The notes beneath the pieces are model-generated. The model did no database searches, was not told the DNA's origin, and worked only from the letters and a program-made list of their open reading frames with translations. Below are positions 8,201 through 12,225 of a stretch of DNA of 12,225 nt, piece by piece (position 1 is the stretch's first letter; each line of letters begins with the position of its first letter). Origin of the DNA: an uncultured bacterium (GTDB taxonomy: Bacteria > Bacillota > Clostridia > Oscillospirales > Oscillospiraceae); assembly GCA_905215425.1 (NCBI GenBank), contig CAJMQD010000007.1, forward strand, positions 1-12,225. The letters are read 5' to 3'. The translations under genes and the position numbers were made by a program.

Positions 8201-9743
8201 TAATGGTCACGCTGTGGCCATCGCCGTCAAAGTGGCCGCTGAAGGCGTAGGACGCATTCTTGCCCAGAGGCGTCCAGGAGCCGGGGACCTCGATGTTCTT
8301 CGTCAGCTTTACATACGCCTTGGCCGCGGCGGTGTCCAGAGCGTTCACCCGCTCGGCAAACCAGCGCAGTTCCTCCGCCGTGCCGATGCTGTAAGGGGAT
8401 TCCGCCGTACCCTCGCCAGAGGGCTGAGTGGTCTTGTAGGTCAGCTTCACCGCAATGGTCTTTTCCGTGTCGCCTTTCTCTACGGTAAAGCTGCCGTTTG
8501 TAATATTGCTGTAAATCGATCCGTCAGCAAACGTAAGGGTATAGGTATACGCCCCATCTTCATTGGCAGCAACGGTCTTCCCCTCCGGATTGGTAACGGT
8601 GAGCGTGCCGCCCTCCGTGCCAGTGAAGGTAAGGGCGCAGGAGAAGGAGGGTTCCGGCGTCACGGGGTCAGGGGCCGCCGCAGGAGTCCACTTGGGAACG
8701 GGGTAGTTGTTAAATTCACCTTCACGGACTTCAAAGCCGTTCAGTTTTAGAGCCTTCAGTTCAGCGGTGGATTCAACCGCCACAGGATCTCCCGCGACAG
8801 TGGTAGAGCTTCCACCCTTAGCGTCTATTTCTTGACTTGCGTTTTTCAGATAATAGCAGGAATCATTATACGTCAGAGTACCGGCATTTTTCTTAGTAGA
8901 TGTCATAAGTGCCATTGTTCTGGCTTTAGACCCGCTGACTGTTCCGGCGTAATAACAATTACTAAAAGTGAACTGCGTTGAAGAGCCTGTCGCCCCCAAT
9001 AAGCCGCCCGCATAGCCTACGCTTTTATCAGCCGTTACATTACCTAAAACAGCACAATTTTCCACCGTTCCACTTACCGCGCCTGACGTAGCTACCAAAC
9101 CGGCGGCATAATCTTTTTTTGCACCAGTAACTGCAACATCGACTGTGCAATTGACAATTTGCAATTCGGCCGAATTATTGTAATAGCCAAATACTTCACC
9201 CACAAGCCCAGAAACATAGTTGGTAGAGGGGTACTTCTCTGTATCCGGCGCAGTATAAGTCACGTTTCCAGTTACAACACAATTCTCGATCGTACAATTA
9301 CCACCATTTACATAACCGATCAATGTGCTTAAATGGTTATAGTTCGCTGTATTGGTATCTGCGGAAACACTAATTTTTTCCAGTTTCAGGTTTTTAATAC
9401 TCCCACCGTTTAAGGTACCAATCAGTGCAGTATATTTTTGGGCCCATGCCCCCCCTCCGGTCTGTCCGACAAGCGTCAGGTTGGAAATGGTCTTGCCGTC
9501 TCCGTTGAAGCAGCCCGTCAGGCTCTTGATGGGTTCCATGGCAACGTCGGTCATCTCAATATCATTCGTCAGGGTGATATTGCCCTCGACGTCCTTGCCG
9601 CCCAGCGCCGCCAGTTCCGCAGCAGAACTGACCGAAACGTCGCCGGTGACCGTGTCTCCACTTTCCGCCGCCCGGGCCGTGGCAGGCAGCAGGCCGACGA
9701 CCATCAACACGGCCATCAGCAGGGATAATGCGCGCTTTTTCAT
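5274..9743 (-). CDS. SLH-anchored surface protein with transcobalamin-like alpha-barrel and DUF4430 domains
   Basis: A 1489-residue secreted protein, first gene after the cobalamin riboswitch. The signal peptide ends near residue 25 (ATARA then AE). Residues about 50-340 and 440-720 are Gly-rich beta repeats with at least seven GLVG/GLLG/GGIA turns (about 179, 213, 245, 568, 601, 644, 671), like GLUG-motif stalks; a beta domain (about 365-440) lies between. A bacterial Ig-like domain (about 728-835) follows. Residues about 838-1135 are an alpha/alpha-toroid and about 1174-1281 a DUF4430 domain with NSGWMYKING, the order found in animal transcobalamin. A seven-Gly linker (1289-1295) precedes three SLH repeats (about 1304-1489; motifs TRGM, TREQ, TRAE) that bind secondary cell-wall polymer. 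The ATG has AAAGGAGG (9750-9757) upstream. The likely role is corrinoid capture in the cell wall. Residues about 100-350 are coded by clearly AT-richer DNA. Ligand is inferred from riboswitch and context. Confidence 0.9.
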   Translation of the reverse strand: MKKRALSLLMAVLMVVGLLPATARAAESGDTVTGDVSVSSAAELAALGGKDVEGNITLTNDIEMTDVAMEPIKSLTGCFNGDGKTISNLTLVGQTGGGAWAQKYTALIGTLNGGSIKNLKLEKISVSADTNTANYNHLSTLIGYVNGGNCTIENCVVTGNVTYTAPDTEKYPSTNYVSGLVGEVFGYYNNSAELQIVNCTVDVAVTGAKKDYAAGLVATSGAVSGTVENCAVLGNVTADKSVGYAGGLLGATGSSTQFTFSNCYYAGTVSGSKARTMALMTSTKKNAGTLTYNDSCYYLKNASQEIDAKGGSSTTVAGDPVAVESTAELKALKLNGFEVREGEFNNYPVPKWTPAAAPDPVTPEPSFSCALTFTGTEGGTLTVTNPEGKTVAANEDGAYTYTLTFADGSIYSNITNGSFTVEKGDTEKTIAVKLTYKTTQPSGEGTAESPYSIGTAEELRWFAERVNALDTAAAKAYVKLTKNIEVPGSWTPLGKNASYAFSGHFDGDGHSVTITVDDPGLNYFGFFGCLDSKPNRNSATPIDEQPTVVVENLTVNGTIYCSEPGAFVGGIAARAMGKVELKNCVNKATVSSLARASSGVGGLVGGYDDGVEYVYKNIRMTVDGCTNNGTITVTGDNEKAYVGGLVGSNKNCVQVKDSANTGTVNAPGCTVGGLLGQAGYQTGDYKPSIADSSNTGTLIGAEGKTNNLYGKGTIGKDNITNSGDNTYTGGSAAQDELLAESLKYSDVLALPSSASVGDSVTLLKDGEAAAEDIKVTCSQGEKDTNQDYLKVVDGKLQLAKKNTTGKVIEATATITWVKDGKTLSKPVTVNIYPAATGEDSARKTLMKTIAGTYKNSSSDWVVFDMAAYEKCGFGSNTTDKQNYLNLAVNELAGNTPLASDRAKAEIIFAALGVDSTQLTTVDGLLYNNAEKLASMNLGSSHYTAPWVLLAEQAGQVKLTDAQRNRMIALLTDSGNLDENGVFFSTWAGETYADPDTTGTALAALAQYNTSEYPEVQKFINKAVAGLSKAQGSNGSFGNVNSDAMVIIGLAAVGIDPAGDSRFVKGGCSLADALLLYVNDGGNGFTSGYASGTQGEKAQALATEQGFRALVTLEKLASLSGDSRSFNIYTQTAKVSQDGSTTVTTPDKPTQGFDSDKAGTPEDSTSGGGSSGSAGSRNVTVRVTIRSDETEWAAGSYTVAEGKSAFDALKKAMDAKGIDYQGDGSYIKSLTRDGVTLGQMDKGPNSGWMYKINGEMALVSLEDYVLKTGDQILFYYVLDYTKEDTGTDFGGGGGGGTAQPEQPAALPFTDVVDTSWFYAAVKYAYEHKLFGGTSATEFSPEATMTRGMAATILYSLEGSPAVSGKSPFSDVADGQWYAKAVTWAEENGIVGGIDSENCAPEAGVTREQLAAILYRYAQYKKYSVSVGEDTNILSYDDAEQISSYAVPAIQWACGSGLMTGRTQTALAPVGTVTRAEVAVMLQRFCENNIK
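5859..5879 (-). repeat. Seven-glycine codon run
   Basis: Seven consecutive GGN codons, mostly GGC, encode a flexible linker between the DUF4430 domain and the SLH anchor of the 1489-residue protein. The near-perfect trinucleotide run could vary in length by slippage without breaking the frame. Confidence 0.75.
8700..9440. other. AT-richer block inside the SLH protein gene
   Basis: By hand count, three 60-base lines in this block are about 37% (8821-8880), 43% (9121-9180) and 37% GC (9301-9360), against about 62% for a line further into the same gene (6301-6360). The reading frame stays open through it. It codes for the first GLUG-like repeat array. The sharp change suggests that this part of the stalk was acquired or replaced separately. 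Confidence 0.65.
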
Positions 9744-9797
9744 GTTTTTCCTCCTTTACGATCCGGTTCTGCGCGGTATCAATTTGCGCACAACCGC

Positions 9798-9840
9798 AAA
9801 AAAGCGTCCGCACCCGCCCAACTCCGGACAGCGCAGACGC
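9798..9840 (-). terminator. Intrinsic terminator of the cobalamin riboswitch expression platform
   Basis: On the minus strand GCGTCTGCGC (9831-9840) pairs with GTGCGGACGC (9804-9813) in a 10-bp stem with two G-U pairs, followed directly by six U residues (9798-9803). It lies between the aptamer and the SLH gene start, 54 bp before the ATG, so it is placed to end transcription before the operon when the aptamer is bound. Confidence 0.85.
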
Positions 9841-9859
9841 AAAAAGGACACAGCATCCC

Positions 9860-10008
9860 TGCGGTCTGTGCATCTCCCGGCTTGGGCAGGAGCGCGATGC
9901 AGCGGTCCGGGCATTCTGACTTATCTCCCCAAAGGAGCTTCACAGTGACCCGCTCGCGGGGCTTTTCACCCCATTCCCCCGGTCCGGTTTCCCGGATACG
10001 CCGCCGCA
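9860..10008 (-). promoter_or_regulatory. Cobalamin riboswitch aptamer
   Basis: Read on the minus strand, the leader carries the conserved cobalamin aptamer blocks in order. They are a TCCGG-GAAA-CCGGA hairpin, GGGGGAATGGGGTGAAAA, CCCCGCGAGCGGGTCACTG, and the B12-box-like AAGTCAGAATGCCC. A peripheral hairpin follows (TGCATC and CTCC pairing with GGGAG and GATGCA), in the position of P13. TGCGG (10004-10008) and CCGCA (9860-9864) can close P1. A terminator lies just downstream. The expected behaviour is reduced transcription of the operon when cellular cobalamin is plentiful. Which cobalamin form is preferred cannot be read from the sequence. Confidence 0.93.
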
Positions 10009-10025
10009 TACCTTGTTTCTGCGCC

Positions 10026-10055
10026 ATTATAGCACAGGTTTTAAGGGGAAGTAAA
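10026..10055 (-). promoter_or_regulatory. Promoter of the cobalamin uptake operon
   Basis: On the minus strand a perfect -10 TATAAT (10026-10031) is preceded by TTTACT (10050-10055) at 18-bp spacing. Transcription would begin near 10018, about ten bases before the riboswitch P1 strand, so the whole aptamer lies in the leader. Confidence 0.75.
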
Positions 10056-10241
10056 CCCACTTCTCCCTTTCTTTTCTCCGGATCTTCACCCTTCTCTTGC
10101 GGAGAAACCCTTGGGGCAGAGCGGCTTTTGTCCGGGGCACCCCCGCCGTTTTCCAGGCAATCCCGGCAGCCGGACAGCGGCTCAGGAGTTTTTTCCTATA
10201 TTAACGAAGTTTTTTCTATCGCTTTTTGTAAATAGAGCCGA
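10056..10241. other. Divergent intergenic spacer
   Basis: The region lies between the two opposed promoters. It has pyrimidine-rich stretches, then a T-rich segment (about 10190-10230) just upstream of the sugar-operon -10 box that could help promoter strength. I see no open reading frame with a convincing ribosome site and no clear operator palindrome. Confidence 0.4.
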
Positions 10242-10247
10242 TATAAT
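10242..10247 (+). promoter_or_regulatory. -10 box of the mglB promoter
   Basis: A perfect TATAAT lies 72 bp upstream of the mglB ATG. The hexamer at the expected -35 position (TCGCTT, 10219-10224) is poor, so an activator or the T-rich upstream tract may be needed. Transcription would start near 10254. Confidence 0.6.
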
Positions 10248-10260
10248 AAACCCATAATGG

Positions 10261-10282
10261 CAGGGTAAACAAATTTGCCCTG
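10261..10282 (+). promoter_or_regulatory. Inverted repeat in the mglB leader
   Basis: CAGGGTAAA (10261-10269) and TTTGCCCTG (10274-10282) form a nine-base inverted repeat around CAAA, with one T-G mismatch that would pair as G-U in RNA. It begins a few bases after the predicted transcription start and ends 22 bp before the AGGAGG region. It could be a repressor operator or a 5' stabilising hairpin. Confidence 0.5.
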
Positions 10283-10319
10283 ACTGAATGACCGATGATT
10301 TTTGAAGGAGGAACATAAG

Positions 10320-11435
10320 ATGAAAAAGACACTTGCCATTCTTCTGTCCGCCGCTATGATGCTGGGCCTGCTGGCCGGCTGCGGCAAGAAGGAAGACCCC
10401 AAGCAGCCCGGCTCCAACTCCGGCTCCCAGAGCAGCCAGACTTCTGCCCTGAACGCCGGCGTGTTCTACTATGACTTCTCTGATGTGTACATCTCCAGCG
10501 TCCGCAACTCCATGGACACCCAGCTGAAGGAACTGGGCATCACCTACAACAACTATGACGGCGCCGGCAACCAGGCCAACCAGACCGACCAGATCAACAC
10601 CGCCATCGCCAACGGCGCCAATCTGCTGATCGTCAACATTGTGGAGACCTCCTCTCCCGATGCCGCTCAGAACGCCGTCGAGGCCGCCAAGACCGCCGGC
10701 ATCCCCATCATCTTCTTCAACCGCGAGGTTTCCAACGACGTGGTGAACAGCTACGAGAAGTGCGCCTTCGTGGGCACCGACGCTCCCGAGGCCGGCCACA
10801 TGCAGGGTAAGCTGATCGGCGATTACCTGCTGGAGAACTACGATACCGTGGACCTGAACGGTGACGGCGTCATCTCCTACGTGATGTTCAAGGGCCAGGA
10901 GGGCAACGCTGAGGCCGAGGCCCGCACCCAGTACGGCGTAGAGGACGCCAACGCTGTCCTGACCGCCGCCGGCAAGCCCGAGCTGGCTTACTACAACGCC
11001 TCCGCTACCGACAAGTACCTGGTCGACCAGGGCGGCAAGTGGTCCGCTCAGGCCGCTAACGACTACATGGCCACCATCCTGCCCGAGTACTCCGAGGCCA
11101 ACGGCAACATGGTCGAGCTGATCATCTGCAACAACGACGGCATGGCCGAGGGCGCTGTCTCTGCTCTGCAGGGCGCCGGCTACAACCTGGGCGACGGCGG
11201 CAAGACCATCCCCGTGTTCGGCGTTGACGCCACCGATTCCGCCAAGCAGCTCATCAACGAGGGCAAGATGACCGGTACCATCAAGCAGGACGCCGAGGGC
11301 ATGGCCTCCACCATCCTGAACCTGGTCAGCAGCGTAAACGGCGGCGGCGAGCTGATGGATAACACCTCCTCCTTCAACGTGGACGAGGGCGTTGCCAAGA
11401 TCCGCGTGCCTTACGCCACTTATACCGGCGAATAA
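10320..11435 (+). CDS. mglB: Galactose/glucose-type ABC transporter substrate-binding lipoprotein (MglB-like)
   Basis: A 371-residue lipoprotein that would bind galactose or glucose outside the membrane and deliver it to an Mgl-type ABC importer. The signal peptide ends in lipobox LAGC (Cys 21), followed by a Ser/Gly/Gln-rich tether to about residue 42. The rest is a type 1 periplasmic-binding fold: IANGANLLIVN, FFNREV, the calcium loop DLNGDGVISY (D178, N180, D182), then GNAEAEART and NNDGMAEGAVSAL, all matching the E. coli MglB pattern. The ATG is chosen over an in-frame TTG six codons upstream because AAGGAGG (10305-10311) lies eight bases before it. Codon choice is strongly biased to C-ending codons, which suggests high expression. 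The ATPase gene follows after a hairpin. Exact sugar preference is inferred. Confidence 0.92.
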   Translation: MKKTLAILLSAAMMLGLLAGCGKKEDPKQPGSNSGSQSSQTSALNAGVFYYDFSDVYISSVRNSMDTQLKELGITYNNYDGAGNQANQTDQINTAIANGANLLIVNIVETSSPDAAQNAVEAAKTAGIPIIFFNREVSNDVVNSYEKCAFVGTDAPEAGHMQGKLIGDYLLENYDTVDLNGDGVISYVMFKGQEGNAEAEARTQYGVEDANAVLTAAGKPELAYYNASATDKYLVDQGGKWSAQAANDYMATILPEYSEANGNMVELIICNNDGMAEGAVSALQGAGYNLGDGGKTIPVFGVDATDSAKQLINEGKMTGTIKQDAEGMASTILNLVSSVNGGGELMDNTSSFNVDEGVAKIRVPYATYTGE

Positions 11436-11476
11436 GCCAAGCCCATCGGCTCTCGCCCCATTCAAAGCAGTAAGAA

Positions 11477-11509
11477 AAAGCGGGGCTGTCGAATCGACAG
11501 CCCCGCTTT
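11477..11509 (+). terminator. Strong intercistronic hairpin between mglB and mglA
   Basis: A perfect 14-bp stem (AAAGCGGGGCTGTC with GACAGCCCCGCTTT) around loop GAATC, 41 bp after the mglB stop. The downstream arm ends in TTTA rather than a long U-run, so termination is probably partial. Such elements commonly let the binding protein be made in excess of its ATPase and permease, by partial termination or by protecting the upstream mRNA. Confidence 0.75.
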
Positions 11510-11633
11510 ATACTCAGGCGGTTCGTTTCCGGGCCGCCTTTGACCCCGCAGCGGAAACGGTCCTCAAGACGGGCGGCGCATGCCGCAGGGCCCTTCCCGC
11601 CGCGGGAATCACGCAGATAGGAGGTAAACGCAT

Positions 11634-12225
11634 ATGGAGCAGCCGGCATTGCTGGAAATGCGGAATATCACAAAAGAATTCCCCGGTGTCAAGGCGCTGG
11701 ATGGCGTTTCCCTTACCGTCCGTCCCGGCACCGTCCATGCACTGATGGGCGAAAACGGTGCGGGAAAGTCTACCTTGATGAAGTGTCTCTTCGGCATCTA
11801 TGCCAAGGACGGGGGCACCATCATTCTGGACGGCAAGGAAGTTGATTTTAAAAGTTCAAAGGAGGCGCTGGAAAACGGCGTCGCCATGGTCCATCAGGAG
11901 CTGAATCAGGCGTTGACCCGCAGCGTGATGGACAACCTGTGGCTGGGCCGCTATCCCAAGGTGGCGGGCATCATGGTCAGCGAGGCCGCCATGCGCAAGC
12001 GCACGCGGGAGGTCTTCGGGGAGCTGGACGTCCATGTGGATCCCAAGGCTATCATGTCCACCCTGCCTGTCTCCCAGCGGCAGATGGTAGAGATCGCCAA
12101 GGCGGTCAGCTACAACGCAAAGGTCATCGTATTCGACGAGCCCACCTCCTCTTTGACGGAGGCCGAAGTTGAGCACCTGTTCCGCATCATCAATATGCTG
12201 AAGGAGCGGGGCTGCGGCATCATTT
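11634..12225 (+). CDS. mglA: Sugar ABC transporter ATP-binding protein (MglA-like), partial
   Basis: The first 197 residues of a cytoplasmic ATPase; the gene runs off the right edge. Full-length relatives have two ABC domains in about 500 residues. Visible in domain 1 are Walker [10 protein letters not shown] (39-47), Q-loop VHQELNQ (Q88), the family's atypical signature [14 protein letters not shown] (144-157) and Walker B VIVFDE (D168, E169) with PTSSL. This pattern is typical of the MglA/RbsA/XylG sugar ATPases. The ATG has AGGAGG (11619-11624) nine bases upstream. It lies 198 bp after mglB, separated by the hairpin, and should energise uptake of the MglB ligand with a permease presumably encoded beyond the window. 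Confidence 0.92.
   Translation, partial: MEQPALLEMRNITKEFPGVKALDGVSLTVRPGTVHALMGENGAGKSTLMKCLFGIYAKDGGTIILDGKEVDFKSSKEALENGVAMVHQELNQALTRSVMDNLWLGRYPKVAGIMVSEAAMRKRTREVFGELDVHVDPKAIMSTLPVSQRQMVEIAKAVSYNAKVIVFDEPTSSLTEAEVEHLFRIINMLKERGCGII

Noticed and set aside
5250..8750. A 1166-codon open frame on the plus strand
   Set aside because: It lies opposite the SLH protein gene, has low-complexity Gly/Ala/Val/His-rich content without domains, and has no ribosome site. It is explained by the GC-rich codon bias of the real gene.
10182..11465. A 427-codon open frame on the minus strand
   Set aside because: It mirrors mglB, whose motifs, lipobox and ribosome site are clear. The translation is repetitive Gly/Val/Leu-rich sequence typical of an antisense shadow.

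Overview
The window suggests a GC-rich Gram-positive-type Firmicute, most likely a gut Oscillospiraceae/Clostridiales relative. The grounds are strong AGGAGG ribosome sites, two lipoproteins with Cys lipoboxes, an S-layer-homology (SLH) surface protein, an ECF-type vitamin transporter and roughly 60% GC. No rRNA, tRNA, CRISPR array, insertion sequence or phage gene was seen.

Minus strand, about 10055 down to 82: a single-direction cluster that reads as a cobalamin (corrinoid) capture and uptake operon. It starts with a sigma-A-type promoter. A cobalamin riboswitch (9860-10008) and an intrinsic terminator (9798-9840) follow, and a plausible antiterminator pairing links the two. Next come (1) a 1489-residue secreted SLH protein carrying an alpha/alpha-barrel domain followed by a transcobalamin-like DUF4430 domain, the domain order of animal intrinsic factor and transcobalamin; (2) a 360-residue secreted protein made of the alpha/alpha-barrel alone with a hydrophobic C-terminal tail; (3) a 244-residue lipoprotein made of the DUF4430 domain alone; (4) EcfT; (5) a 796-residue fusion of two EcfA ATPase domains with a CbrT-like membrane S component. 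The last three genes are joined by short gaps or overlaps. The inferred route is capture of corrinoid in the cell wall by the SLH protein, handover to membrane-tethered alpha and beta partners, then import by the ECF complex, with the operon repressed when intracellular cobalamin is high.

Plus strand, 10242 to the right edge: the start of a divergent galactose/glucose-type ABC uptake operon. It has a promoter, a 5'-leader inverted repeat, an mglB-like calcium-site sugar-binding lipoprotein, a strong intercistronic hairpin, and the first 197 codons of an mglA-like ATPase cut by the window edge.

The most notable points are the split versus fused transcobalamin-like architecture under a B12 riboswitch, the EcfA-EcfA-S fusion, and an AT-richer block inside the SLH gene. 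The corrinoid role of the surface proteins is inferred from riboswitch, domain order and transporter context, not shown directly.
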